A stretch of DNA of 64,000 nucleotides from NCBI GenBank assembly GCA_019722365.1, contig JADFUC010001849.1, positions 62,001 through 126,000 of the forward strand, written 5' to 3'. The notes under the pieces were generated by a model. That model made no database searches and was not told the origin of the DNA. It saw only the letters and a list, made by a program, of their open reading frames with translations. The position numbers were made by a program, and so were the translations under genes. This document shows, in pieces, positions 37,501 through 49,201 of this stretch; the stretch's first letter is position 1; each line of letters opens with the position of its first letter. Source of the DNA: Lithospermum erythrorhizon. Taxonomy: Eukaryota > Streptophyta > Magnoliopsida > Boraginales > Boraginaceae.

Positions 37501-38104
37501 ATTCTCCCCGCTTCCAAGACCTCGAGTGAAAAATTAAACCTTTCTTATTATCGATAAGAAGAAGCGTGGGTATACAGTGACAATAAGAACACTGCGTCGT
37601 GTTTTCTTTTGGCAAAATCTTTATCCAACATCTCCGTACGTTATCTTTAGTAATGAACCTTGTCAATAGATGCTTGCTTTCCTCTGTCATCCACTTACCC
37701 GTGATACGCACTTGTATGTGTTTGGATGCTGAGTGGCTTGATGGATTCTTGCTCAAATGAATAGCACTTTGCGAGTCACAAAGTATTGCAAATCTCTCTT
37801 GCTTGATGCCAATTTCTTCAAACAACCTTTTGATCCATAAGAGCTCTTTTAACTTTTCAGTTATGGCAATGTATTCGCCTCCGTTGTAGACAAAGCCACC
37901 TTTAATCCTAGATTGCCAAGAAATTGCTCCTCCGACAAAGCGTAAACAAGTAGCACGAAGTTGACCTCTTAGTGTGTCAATGTCTCCGCCATGTCGAATC
38001 GTATAGCACCTTAGATTAGCGTCTTCACCATAACAAATACATATATTTGAAGTTCCCCTCAAATATTTAAGAAGTATCCATTTCACGGCTTCCCCGATGT
38101 TCAC
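37501..38104 (-). pseudogene. Copia RNase H, nearly open
   Basis: An open frame from 38104 covers LLKYLRGTSN, then ISWQSRIKGGFVYNGGEYIA, LKELLWIKRLFEEIGI, LCDSQSAIHLSKNPS and ASKHIQVR, all typical Copia RNase H boxes in order. The usual TEAEY is NGGEYIA here. The end is shifted in frame. Confidence 0.9.
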
Positions 38105-38498
38105 TTGAGTCGAGATAGAAACCTACTAACTGGGCCACGAATATGTATGTCGGCCTAGTACACAACATAGCTTACATTAAGCTCCCAACGGCCGAGGCGC
38201 CAGGCGTGTCTTCCATTCCTTCATCGCCATTGTTCAAGGCGCAACTTTAGACTCAGCAGAAGTGATTTCCTAGGGGCAACTAACGGCTTTGAGGATTCCA
38301 TATTAAAGCCTTGATAGTACTTTATGAATGTACCTTTCTTGGGAATAACCATAGCATGCTTCTTTTACGATCCTTTTAATTTTCCATTCCTAATATGTAC
38401 CGAGCACTTCAGATTCTTCATCTCAAGGCTTCTCCTAATTTCTTCTTGAGTTCATTGATTTTTAGCAATATTATTTCCCTGTAACATGTATTCGACAT
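38105..38498 (-). pseudogene. Copia reverse transcriptase, C-terminal part (after the insertion)
   Basis: Starting at the insertion edge the - strand frame reads YVEYML then GNNIA and SLEMKNL, which fit YVDDMLIAG-NNI and the FEMKDLG box of Copia RT. The two catalytic Asp codons of YVDD now read Glu and Tyr. A TGA interrupts the frame soon after. Confidence 0.8.
38494..38498. repeat. Target-site duplication GACAT (left) of the nested element
   Basis: GACAT immediately precedes the LTR start TGTAATAACC. The same five bases follow the right LTR at 46165-46169. A perfect 5-bp duplication is what Ty3/Gypsy integration leaves. Confidence 0.85.
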
Positions 38499-39618
38499 TG
38501 TAATAACCCGTTATGAAAAAAAAAAAAAATTAAATTTTTTTCGATTCGGTGGGACCGAAGAATAGTATAATTTTTTTCGATGATAATATTATTTAAGTAA
38601 AAATTTTTGAGCAATTTCATTTATAATTTAGTAGTGTTTGCCATGGAAATTTTATCTTTGAATCGGGTTCGTGGAGATTTAAATGCGATAAAGCGGAGAA
38701 TTAACGAGCGAGCAGGACTCGATTTTTTTATAAATATCTTGCAAGCTTATCCTCCGCATCATAAAACCAAGTCATCATCTTCATCTTGTTCCATTTTGTG
38801 AAATATTCACCGCTCCCGGCAAAAATTTCATTTTCATTTTCTTGATTGTCGCGTCGAACTCAAGATCGGTTGCAGAATATTGTTCTCCCCGTCATTCTCT
38901 TCGAGTTAAAGGTGAGAATTTCAAGTCTTTTCGAGATATTTCTTAGGTTTGTATAGTTGACTTTTAGTTGACTTTTTCATAATTGAATTTATGATAAATG
39001 TAGTTGGTTATGGGTTACGTAGCGTATTTGAGTGATGAATTCGTGATTTAAGTGCGTTTGAGAGCGTTATGAAACCGAGGGATTGACTTTTAGGTTTCGG
39101 TTGAGCTTTTATATGGATATTTTTATAAGACTTTAAATGTGTAGGAGGTTATATTGGGACCTTATTATGATTGTTATGATGTTAAATTGATGATTTAAAA
39201 TTGATTAAAGGGTGTTATGTTGAAAAGTGAAAATTCCAAGTTGAGTTATAACTGATATTTCGGAGTATAGGTTGTTAATTATGGAGCATTGATTAGTTAG
39301 AATAACTTATAAGTCGATTTGTAATGAGAAAGTGATAAAGATGGAATTTAGCGGGGAATCGATTAGGTTGTGTCCGATGGGATTATAGTCGATAGTTTAT
39401 CGTCGTATTGAAGCTGTTTAGAGATAGTTCCACAGAGTTGGTTATGTATCTTCTAGAGCGCCGGTATAGTAGTAGGTGCTTGATTATACTTTAAGGTGTT
39501 GTTTAGCGTTGATGGGTGGAAAAAGGGCAATTACCTTGATTGTTTTCGCGAAGGTTTTGCGGTAGCTAGCGAGGTGGTACTTATCTCACGGGTGTTGCTA
39601 CGTACTTACTTTAAATTG

Positions 39619-39800
39619 TGTGAACATGTTATTGCTGATATGATTATGTGAGAATAATATACATGTTCTTGTGATATGATTATGTGAGAATGATATACGT
39701 ATTATTATTATGATATGATTATGTGAGAATGATAGCACATGTCGTTGTGTATGATTACGTGAAATGATATACATGTAATTGTTATATGATTATGTGATTA
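39619..39800 (+). repeat. LTR-internal tandem array, about 38-bp units (left)
   Basis: Four to five units of the form TGATATGATTATGTGAGAAT plus GATATACATGTTATTG. The matching array in the right LTR is at about 44,482-44,660. Confidence 0.85.
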
Positions 39801-40069
39801 TATTACGTAGCGTTGAAGATTGCTGGAGGTACGTAATGGCTTGACTTGACTTATATTTATTTTGATTTACGTGGCCTTATAGAAGCTAACTTATGATTTA
39901 AGCCTTGTTGGCGATTGTGTTTGACTTTGATTGTGAGATGTTTTAGGCTGTGTGCTTGGATATTGTTTGGGAGTAGAGTAGGTTATTGAGAGGTGATGGT
40001 TAGAGTTATCTATGAGTTGAGGTGACTTGAGTATCGAGGTGACCACATAGTTTAAGGGTTAGTAGGTAG

Positions 40070-40515
40070 GTGACTCTCACCGCTGCGAGGATATGTGGCG
40101 CTAATGGCCACTCTACGGTATAAGCGTGCAGTTTGGCCTGCTCTGCCGGTATAGGCGGTATGACTGTTTTGTCGCTTTCTTTGTGTGTGCATTGTCGGTG
40201 TGGCCTATACTACTCGGTATAAGCGTGCCCAGTTTGGCACCTCTTGATATAGAAGCGGTATAAGTCTTTGATCACTTTCTTTGTGTGCATTGTCGATGTG
40301 GCCACATACTACGGTATAGCGTGCGGTGTGCCTTATACTTAGTGTATAAGAAGCGGTGGCACTTATACTTAGTATATAAGAGCGGTATACCTTGTACTTA
40401 GTGTATGAGTGCGATGTGCACTTATACTTTTTAGCGTATAAGTGCGGTGTGCCTTATACTTTGTGTATAAAGTGCGGTTTTGGCCTTACTCTTTGCGGTA
40501 TAAGTCGGTGATTGA
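40070..40515 (+). repeat. LTR-internal tandem array with GTGCCTTATACTTAGTGTATAAG-type units (left)
   Basis: Many short units alternate GGCCTATACTACGGTATA with TGCGGTGTGCCTTATACTT and AGTGTATAAG. Each unit is partly palindromic, since ATACT and AGTAT forms face each other. Counterpart in the right LTR at about 44,940-45,340. Confidence 0.8.
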
Positions 40516-41439
40516 TGATTAGTCCGTTCTACTTGAGTAGACGGATTGAGTATATGCGGCATTAGAGTTGGTATCTTGGTGGGGATAACTGAGAGATGGG
40601 AGGTTTGATGTTAGAGTTTTAGTCGTTGTTGAGTCTATTGATTTCTTCACGGGGGGTGTGCTTCTTTGAACCTTCTATTATATCTTCATGTATTATGTGA
40701 GATTTCTAGCGAATTATGTTGTATGACGCTTGTTAGGTAGTCACGGATATATGTATTTTATTCATATTTGGTATTATATTATTGATTGACTCATTCCGTA
40801 TGGTAAGTTCACCCACGTGTTAAAGTTTCACTAAGCAACACACCCACTAGGTAGGCGGCATTTCATTTTAATGCCGGGTTGTGGGCGTCAGTTGAGCAAT
40901 TTGTTTGAAGTTTTGTTTAAGTGGCTAGGTGAGCATCGGATTGGCCGAGGATCCCTCTTGATCGATTTTGATGTGTTGTCAAGCTGTTTTTGATTGTTGT
41001 ATTTTTCCTTTTGAAACTTTAGCCTTAAATAAATTTGTCATTTGATAGGATCTGATACGTATCGTATAACTTTTGCAGCGTTACTATTTTGGGATATGTT
41101 GTGTATATATATATGGGTTTGTCGTTTGATGTCGGTGATGGATTGCAATTACAAAGCCATTTTTGATTTGGGAAACTTAATTGTGATCACATTTTGGATG
41201 AAGCAATTGTATTTTAAGCGAGTCGTCCGTCGGTTTGGTGACTGCAATTGTTCGGGATTTTAATGACTCTGCTTTCCGGGCGAGCCGACACAGGGGGTCG
41301 TTAATTCCCCAGTATCGAGCAGGTTTCAGATACTTGGGTATGCATTATTGGTTGTGTGCCTACTTGTTTTCTTTGAGTCAGGGAGAGTGGTGTCTTTTGT
41401 ATAAGTCTGTGTCTTTTTCTTTGTTGCGTGGGCGGTAGG

Positions 41440-42840
41440 GATGCCGCGAGTGCGTGGGAGAGGTAGAAGTGGGAGTAGGGCAGGAGGAGGCCCGGTGAGT
41501 AGGGGTATAGCGTCGATGGGTACAGCGTGGACGGCTTGAGGTCCGGAGGTGGGTCTTGAGCATGTTGAGGGGCGTTGGTGGGCACCGTAGAGAGTGTGAA
41601 TGCTGGGTAGTCGGGCAACGAGTCGAATTCGAGCAAGTTGTTTGACCCGGTTTAGAAGAGGATCCACCGAAGTTTCGGGGAGGTTCGCGGAAGCGAGGCT
41701 ATTGAGTTCATCCGGGACATGAAGTCGATTTTTGAGCCGATGGGGTTGTGGGCGAGATGAGGTGAAGTTTTCTGCCTCAGGGCTTCACGAGATTGCCGTG
41801 GTTGGTGGGAGAACTTGGGTGTGAGGGAGGTTCATGTTTCTGGGGGCGATTTGTTGACTCTTCCGGGAGAGTATTGCTTGGGGAACCCTTGTGGCGGCCT
41901 TGGAGAAGGCTGGCGTTGGATTGACACAGGTTTGAGGTCGGTGGAGGAATGCAGGCGGTTGGTGATTTGTGCAGGTACTTCACGATGTTTATCCGGTAGA
42001 GGCGAAGAGGATCACTAGATTGAGGGGATGGTTGGCGTGGGAATCGTGAATCTGTGATGGAGTTTACTAATTTCCATCTTGTAGGAATGGAGTCTGAGGT
42101 TGGAAATGGGTGGGAGAGCCGGGCTGAGTGGATCGAGAAGAATCGACTGAGACTTTCTATTGGTAGACCTTCTAGCTGCAGAGTTTGGGGATGACGAGAG
42201 TAAGTCAATCGGCTTGATGCTCAAGCGATCGCCGAGTTATGTTACTACTCGCCTGCTTGCGGTGGGCGCCTGCGAGAATCGGCGGGGTCGAAGTTGTCTT
42301 TCGGGGGTCGAGGGAGGTATCCGTTGTTACCGTTGTGGTAAGATTGGAGCACGGTAGCGAGTTGTCGGAAGGGTGAGTGCTTTATGCTATCGTGCGGCGG
42401 GACATTTGGCGAAGGTATTCCCCGGAGGAGCTTGACACCGATTCGGCCTGTCGGGCGGTTATAAAGGGAGTAAGTGGTGGTCGATTCGGCCGTGGAGGCC
42501 GGGGATGTGGTATGGACCTCAGAGGTCTGCGTGGGTAGCGACTGAGGCGGGCTGGTGGTGGGTGTCTTTATTCTGCGTCGGGAGGCCTTGAGGATACCCC
42601 CGAGGTGGTGGCAGTGCATTGACTACGTATGATATTGAGGCCGGGGTGTTTGTTTGATTACGGGGCCTACGCGTGCTTTTGTTCTCGAGTTTTATTTACG
42701 CCTTATACGTATGTGGTGTGCCTTTGCTGTTCCACTTGATTGCCTGGCCACACACATGGGGAGGTCGATTGTGGTTAGATAGGTATATAGAGGCGTCCTT
42801 TGATTGTTGGTGGTGATTGTACGTTGATTTACTTCCATTT
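41440..42840 (+). pseudogene. Tekay gag and protease remnants
   Basis: GC-richer than the surroundings. A zinc-knuckle start CYRCGKIGAR occurs near 42,320. Protease-like pieces follow near 42,650-42,700. Frames are heavily broken; the open frames on the opposite strand (41301-41667, 41777-42208, 42245-42619) are shadows. Confidence 0.6.
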
Positions 42841-44045
42841 AGACTTTACGATTTGGCCTTATCTTGGGTATGGATTGGTTGGGAAAACATCATGCCGTTA
42901 TTGATTGCCATCGGAAGGAGATTGCTTTTATGGGTTCGGGGAGACCAGATATTCGATTTGTGGGGAACAGAAGGATTTTACCTTCGAGTTTTGTGTCAGC
43001 ACTGGAGGCTAGGAGATTGATTCGGAAAGGGTGTGTTGGATTCTTGGGTTATGTGGTTGATTTGAATAGAAGAAACGGTTGCCGGAGGATATGCGGGTTG
43101 TTAGAGGTTGATGTTTTCACGAGGACTTACACAGGGTTGCCACTGCAGGGAGGTCATTTCTTGTGGGGTTATTCTTGATGCGGCTGTTCTCTTCCACCGT
43201 ATAGGATGGCTCGGCCAGTGTAGAGTGCGGACTCGGTTCACGGGAGTTGTTGGACAGGTTCATCGGACGAGTGTATCTCCATTAAGTGCGCCGGTGTTGT
43301 TTGTGAAAAGAAGGATGGTTCGATGAGGGCGTGTGCGTGACTATGGCGGTGAATAAGTGACCAATTAAGAACCAAAACCAATTTCGAAGTGTGATTTGTT
43401 TTGATCGGTGAAGGATGCTGAAGGTGTTCCTCGAAGATTGATTTGCGGTGCAGTTATCGTCGGTTGAGAGGATCAAGGGGAGATATTCAATCGACTTAGA
43501 TATAGATATGGATAGTATGAGTTTATAGTGATGCCATTTTGGATTGACAAATGCACCAGGCGTATATGATTTGGTAGAACATTTCGGGAGTATACGGATG
43601 AGTTTGTGGTAATTCATTAATGATATTCGATATATTCTAGAGGGGAGGAGGAGCAGCTGAGAGGCATTTGCAAGTTGTGTTGAGGACAGACACCAATTGT
43701 ATGCCAAGTTTCCAAATGTGAGTGCAGTTTGGCGAAAGTGCAATTCTGGGTCATGTTATTTCCGGCGGTATTTTTGTTGATCCACGGAAAGGTGGGAGGT
43801 TGTGAACAATTAGGGAAGCGTCCAGCAGCGAAGTGTGGTGAGGTTAGGAGTTTCTTGGGGTTAGGCTGGTTCTTCTGAGGAGAGTTAAATCAGTTCTTTT
43901 CCTTGATTGCGGCCGCCATTGTCCGAGGTTGAGCCCGAGAAAAGGGTTCCACGTTTATTTGGGATGATGATTGTGGTTAGCCGGGATACTAAAGGGGAAG
44001 TTGACTTCGGCTCGATGTTGGCGTGCAATTACAGTTACGAGGGGC
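42841..44045 (+). pseudogene. Tekay reverse transcriptase remnant, truncated
   Basis: GMDWLGKHHAVIDCHRKEIA at about 42,864-42,925, followed by FVGNRRILPSS and LIRKGC, is the characteristic protease-RT linker of Tekay/Del elements. Across changing frames come the RT boxes: PVLFVKRR near 43,290, MPFG/TNAP-like near 43,530, LGHVISGGIFVDPRK near 43,750 and VRSFLGL near 43,840. RNase H and integrase are absent. Confidence 0.85.
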
Positions 44046-46164
44046 CTAAATGATTTAAAATTGATTAAAAGTGTTATGATGAAAGTGTAAATTCCAAGTT
44101 GTGGTTCTCGTTGTTATTTGGGAGTATAGATTGTTAATTATGGACTTGATGATTAGTTAATTAACTCATATAAGAATCGATTTGTAATGAGAAAGTGATA
44201 AGGCGAATTTAGAAGGGAATCGATTGGGTTGTGTCCGATGGGATTACAATTCGATAGTTTATCCCGAGTCATGTTAGGCCCCGTTTAGAGATAGTTCCCC
44301 TAAAGTTGGTTATGTATCTTCTAGAACGCCCAAGTATAGTAGTAGTCTTAGATTATACTTCAGGTGTTATTTAGAATTGATGGTAAAATACTTTGATTAC
44401 CTTGATTGTTTTGTGAAAGGTTTTATGACGCTAGCAGTGAGTACTTATCTCACAGGTGTTACTTTACGTACTTACTTTTAAATTGTGTGAACATGTTATT
44501 GTGATATGATTATGTGAGAATGATATACATGTTATTGTGATATGATATGTGAGAATGACGTACATGTTATTATGATATAGAATTATGTGAGAATGATATA
44601 CATGTCTGTTGTGTTATGATTACGTGAGGTGATATACATGTAATTGTTATATGATTATCATAATACGTAGGCGTTGAAGATTGGCAGGGTAGTAATAGCT
44701 TGAACTCGACTTAACATTTTTGATTTACGTGGCTGTCATATGATTTCTCTGGCATGTTGGCTGATTGTGTTGACTTCTGATTGTGAATCTTTTAGGCTGT
44801 GTGCTTGGATATTGTTTGGGGAGTAGAGTAGCTGGTTATTGAGAGGTGGTAGTTAGAGTTATCTATGAGTTGAGGTGACTTGAGTATCGAGGTGACCATA
44901 GTTGGGATTAAGTAAAGGAATTAAGTGACTCTCGCTTCCTTCACGAGGATATGTGGCTATTGGCCTATACTCTGGTATAATGCGGTTTTGGCCTTATACT
45001 TGGGTATAAAATGGTATGACTTTCTGTTTAAATTCGCTTTCTTTGTGTGCATTGTCGGTGTGTACATCTTCTGCAGTATAGCGTGCGGTTTGGCCTTATA
45101 CTTGATTTATAAGGCGTGTGAGTCTTTGATCTTTGTGGTATTGTCAGTGGCCTATACTACGGTATGGCGTGCGGTGTGCCTTATACTTAGTGTGCAGGCG
45201 ATTGTGCCTTATATGATAGAGCGGTATGCCTTGTCTTTAGTGTGAGTGCGATGTGCCTTATACTGTGTATAAGTCTTGATTGTGCCTGCTTTGTGTATAA
45301 GTCTTGGTTTGGCCTTATGCTGCGGTATAAGTGCGGGGTGATTGATGATTAGTCCGTTCTGAGGTGGGCGGATTGAGTATATGGCATTAGAGGTTGGTAT
45401 CTTGGTGGGGATATGAGAGATAGGAGGTTTTGATAATTAGAGTTTGTGTTATTCAGGTCTGTTTTCTTTTACGAAATTGTGTGCTTCTTGAACCTTCTAT
45501 TATATCTTCATGTATTATGTCGAGATTTCCTGCGAATTATGTTAGCTATGACCTTTTTAGGTAGTCACGGATAACTATGTATTTTGTCATATTTGACTAT
45601 TATATTATTGATTTGACTTCATTCCGATATGGTAAGTTCACCCCGTGTTAAGTTTCACTATAGCCTCATGGCTTACCCCTTTTAAGCATTGGGCATTTCA
45701 TTTGTGCGGGTTGACGGGCGATCGGTTGAGCCAAGAGGTTGTTTGAGAGTTTTGTTTGGTGGCTAGGTGACATCGGGTGGCGAGAGGATCCTCGCTTGAT
45801 CGATTTTGATGTGTTTATCGAGGGTTTTGATTGTTGTATTTTCCTTTTGAAACTTGGCAGCAATAAATTTGTTGTCATTTTGTATTCGGGGATACGGTCG
45901 CATTATCATCACATTTGTAGCCTTATGACATACTTTATTTTGGGATATGTTGTGTATATATATATGGGTTTGTCGTTCGATATCGGTGATGGATTATAAA
46001 TTTAAAAGCTATTTTGATTTGGGAAACTTAATTGTGATCACATTTTGGATGAAGCTTGAATTGTATTTTAAAAACAAAATTAGATCCATGGTTTGGTGAC
46101 TCACAGTGTTCCCGGATTTAATGACTCTCACCTCGGGGTGGCCGGCACAGGCGGGTCGTTCTGA
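44046..46164 (+). repeat. Tekay-type 3' LTR, 5'-truncated
   Basis: Starts at GATTTAAAATTGATTAAAAG, matching left-LTR position about 39,191, so roughly the first 690 bases are missing. It ends GCGGGTCGTTCTGA before the target duplication. Both internal arrays are present (about 44,482-44,660 and 44,940-45,340). Divergence from the left LTR, mostly small gaps, is high. Confidence 0.8.
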
Positions 46165-46490
46165 GACATATAATAGTAAGACAATAAAATCTTCATTGTT
46201 GAACCCTCTTGACATAGAACCTGATAATTAGAGCCCTAGTAATTCGACTAAACCATACTCCCCATAAATGAATCAAATTTCTTGTACATTGTTATACAAG
46301 GGGCTTTGTTTTAATCCATACAAGCTCTTTTCCAACTGCGCACCATATGCTCCTTGCCACTTAGTGCAAGCCGGGTTGTTCCATAAAAATATTTTCCTCG
46401 AATCTCCGTGCTTAAGAATGGGTTTAACATCTAGTTGCTCAATTTTACCAGTTAAGATGAGCAACCAAGCCTAATATTGTTCTTATTGAG
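46165..46490 (-). pseudogene. Copia reverse transcriptase, N-terminal part (before the insertion)
   Basis: The - strand reads a worn DVKTAFLHGDLEE box (here DVKPILKHGD), then LEKSLYGLKQSPL, a diagnostic Copia motif, and finally FNNEDFIVLLLYV, which stops at the insertion point in the YVDD box. This continues at 38,498 on the other side of the nested element. Confidence 0.88.
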
Positions 46491-47164
46491 ATTCATCTTT
46501 ACCCACGGGTGAGGAAAAGTATCTTCATAATCAATACCTTGTCTTTGTCCGGCCGCACACAGCTAAGTGCTTTGTACCTTGAACAGAGTTGTGTTCATCA
46601 ACCTTTAGTCTATAGACCCATCGATTCTTTAACACTTTTTGCCTTGAATTCGATCAACTATAATAAATGTGTTCTTGTTGAGTGAATTCATCTCCTCTCG
46701 TAGCATCTATCATTCTTCCTTATCATCAAGACTAATGGCTTCTTGATGGCGTGTTATTCACCGTTATCCGTGAGTGGTACATGGCACTCCTTGGGGAGGA
46801 TACTTTGAAGATGGGACTCGAGGTTCTATTCGAGGCTCCTCGGGTTTGTCGATGGAAGGATGTTTGATTAGAGGCTGCTCGATAGATGTCTCCCCTCTTC
46901 ATGTGATTGTTCATTATCTCAGGTTTAAATGTTAAAAGTTCATCGTTACTTGGTGTATATTTCAGGAGGCATTACCACTCGAGGTATTTTTGTCGATTAT
47001 GGAGTGGTTCGACATCATCGTCAATCATGCTACGACAATTTCCTATACATTCTACGACTTCAGCGTTGTTAGTAAAGTGCTTTAATAGTTTGTTCTTGAA
47101 AAAGATGTATCTCTATACGTATCTTTTTTTGGTCTTTGGATCCTTATAACTTGTATCCAAGCCC

Positions 47165-47900
47165 ATCATCACAAACTCAACAAGACACATTGCATTGACT
47201 TGTTGTCTAGCTTAATTCTTTCGTCTTTAGGAATATGTGCGAAGGCTCCACACCCAAATACCCTTAGATGTTTGTAGCTTACCTTCTTGCCGCTCCATCT
47301 TTTCCTCCAGACATGGCCAGCCAAGAATAGTTGTTGGTGATCGATTAATCTTCGGAATTGATGCACACAAAGCTTCACCCCAAAGATCAGTTGAGTAGGA
47401 TAGCATACACCTTATCTTACCAAGCAATGGTTCGATTCATTCTTCCATGGCCATTTTGTGTTGTGGAGTCTTTGGGACGCTTTGTTCCCAAATGTCCTAA
47501 TCCCATGTTCTTTACAATATTGATCAAAAGCCAATATATTCACCACCATTGTCGGTTCAGAAGACACGCTTGAGTAATTCGCCATTTTCTCTTTCGACCA
47601 TAACATGGAATTGCTTGAATATAATGTAAACTTGATCCCTTAGTTTAGGGGTATGCCCAAAGCTTCCTAGAGTAGTCATCAATGAAGCGTAACAAAGTAA
47701 GAACACCCGCTAATGTCTCGTTGTCATTTGGTCATAAGCGTCAGATAGACCATCTCGAGAACTCTTGTTTTCTTTGTGATCCCTTGCTAAAATAGATATA
47801 TTGCTTTCCCATTAGGCAATAGGAACATCTAGCATCAAGTGTCTCACTATTAGAGATTGTATGAGTCAGCTTTGCTAGTATTCTGAACCTTTTCCACTTT
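47165..47900 (-). pseudogene. Copia integrase remnant
   Basis: Reading leftward: YCKEHGIRTFG near 47,540, KNESNH (eroded MNRT) near 47,430, RCMLSYSTD and LWGEALCA near 47,390, then in another frame LRVFGCGAFAHIPKDERIKL near 47,250-47,190. These are conserved integrase-core and C-terminal Copia boxes. The frame changes at least twice. Confidence 0.88.
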
Positions 47901-48059
47901 CATGTGTGCTAGTCGTTGTCATAATGAGATCCACCTTTGGAGTCAAGTGTACAAACTTCATCATTAAGTGCAGGTAATTTTTGATCGATAAAGAGTTCTA
48001 GTTCGAACCCTTCATCACCAATTTTGAATATACTTGACAAGCCTCAGTTGACCTTCTCA

Positions 48060-48300
48060 AAAGAAATTGTGGTATCACCCGTGTCCAGCTTTCCCGAGGA
48101 GATCAAATTTAGTCGAAAATCCGGTATGAGACGTACATCTTTGAGGATTGTTACATGACCATTATCGGACCTTACATGAATATCTCCTATTGCAACAATC
48201 TTGGACACGCCATTATTTCCCATTCGTGCCTCACCATAGTCGCCCTTCTTATATAGGTAAAGAAAGGATTTATTTGGTGTTATGGAAGAAGCTCAGTCGA
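48060..48300 (-). pseudogene. Copia protease segment
   Basis: An open - strand stretch reads ITPNKSFLYLYKKGDYG, MGNNGVSKIVAIGDIHV, then ILKDVRLIPDFRLNLIS, which matches the Copia protease/GAG-pre-integrase region following the catalytic DSG. The DSG triad just upstream is not clear. Confidence 0.8.
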
Positions 48301-48429
48301 TGATCAATCGTCATTGTTGTTAAAGTATAGTAGACCTCGTTTGTTCTACCCTGATTAGATCACCACTTATGCTACCATGGCCACATTGTTGTCATTTTCT
48401 TGTTCTTGACCGTGCCATTGACAAGCGTC

Positions 48430-48500
48430 TTTCTTGAAAGAATAGCACTCGGATTTCAAAGTACTTGACGCGTGATAGTGACCATGTCGCCTTTTGTCTT
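48430..48500 (-). pseudogene. Copia zinc-knuckle remnant
   Basis: The - strand reads LKSECYSFKKD with preceding His residues, like the second half of a CCHC knuckle in Copia gag. The first Cys pair is not visible. Confidence 0.5.
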
Positions 48501-48796
48501 TGTATTTTGGTTTTTGTAAAGTTAGAGCTTGAACTTTCTTTTTCCTATTTTGATCATTAATGTCAAGGCATCATTATTGGTTGCTTCTTGATTGTTACTC
48601 ATAATTCCTCCCTCCGTAGTTCTTCATTCAAGAATAAGCATTAGAAAACGACTTTCTTTCTTGGTGTGCATCCGGTGATGATGGCCTTAGAGACACACAA
48701 TGTCAGAGTTCACGGAAGAGTGCCGAGTAGCCATTAGGCTTGAACTTCATCCGTAAACATCACTCCCATGGATGTGAGTTGGTTTAAAATAGATGC

Positions 48797-49168
48797 TCAG
48801 TGATTAAAGGTGCTCCGTGTCCCAGGTAGGCCATCTTGGTACCTTAATTTGCTCAATTGTCTCACCAAATTAACTTTGTGAGCCGATGTCTTACGTTCAT
48901 ACAATCCTTGCAATTTCTCCCAACAACCATAGGCCGTTGTTTCATTCTCAACATGGTGAATTACCCCAATGTCAATATATTCTCTAATAAACCCTAGACA
49001 CCTTCTATCGATTTCATCCCAATCAAGAATGTAGTCATCCGGTTTTATTCCTTTTTCTTGAATTGGTTTAGCAAGTTGTTTTACGTACAAACGATCCAAC
49101 ATCTTCGTCTTCCATATAGAGTAATTATTAGCCGTTAACAACACCATCTTGGGTTTGTCTCCCCCCAT
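48797..49168 (-). pseudogene. Copia gag, N-terminal open portion
   Basis: A 123-codon frame starts MGGDKPKMVLLTANNYSIWK and continues with WDEIDRRCLGFIREYI, YGCWEKLQGLYE and LVRQLSKLRY, all standard for the Copia gag (UBN2) family. The start lies 16 bases inside the primer site. It ends where the frame breaks. Confidence 0.92.
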
Positions 49169-49183
49169 GGTCTCGAAACCTTG

Positions 49184-49196
49184 GCTCTTGATACCA
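49184..49196 (-). other. Copia primer-binding site
   Basis: On the - strand TGGTATCAAGAGC, close to the TGGTATCAGAGC sequence complementary to the 3' end of plant initiator methionine tRNA. It lies just inside the right LTR. Confidence 0.75.
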
Positions 49197-49201
49197 ATTA
49201 T

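Larger units (their letters stand above)
38499..41304 (+). repeat. Tekay-type 5' LTR
   Basis: About 2.8 kb, from TGTAATAACCCG to GGGGGTCGTTA. It matches the right copy from about 39,191 on. It carries two internal repeat arrays, listed separately. A degenerate primer-site-like sequence follows near 41,320 (GTTTCAGATAC). Confidence 0.8.
38499..46164 (+). mobile_element. Nested Ty3/Gypsy chromovirus of the Tekay/Del type, internally deleted
   Basis: Starts TGTAATAACCCG, close to the TGTAACACCC start typical of Tekay/Del LTRs. Long LTRs (2.8 kb left, 2.1 kb right) flank about 2.7 kb of gag-protease-RT remnants on the + strand. A perfect 5-bp duplication, GACAT, flanks the element (38494-38498 and 46165-46169). 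Integrase, chromodomain and the first about 0.7 kb of the right LTR are missing, removed by one deletion ending near 44,046. Coding parts are full of stops. Confidence 0.88.

Noticed and set aside
40070..40515. CRISPR-like spacing of short repeats
   Set aside because: Units vary in length and sequence, there are no unique spacers of constant size, both LTRs carry the array, and the genome is a plant.
41301..42619. Long - strand ORFs rich in Pro, Ser, Thr and Arg within the Gypsy element
   Set aside because: They overlap and lie opposite the GC-rich gag/protease remnant; their composition is what the complement of that sequence gives. No family match.
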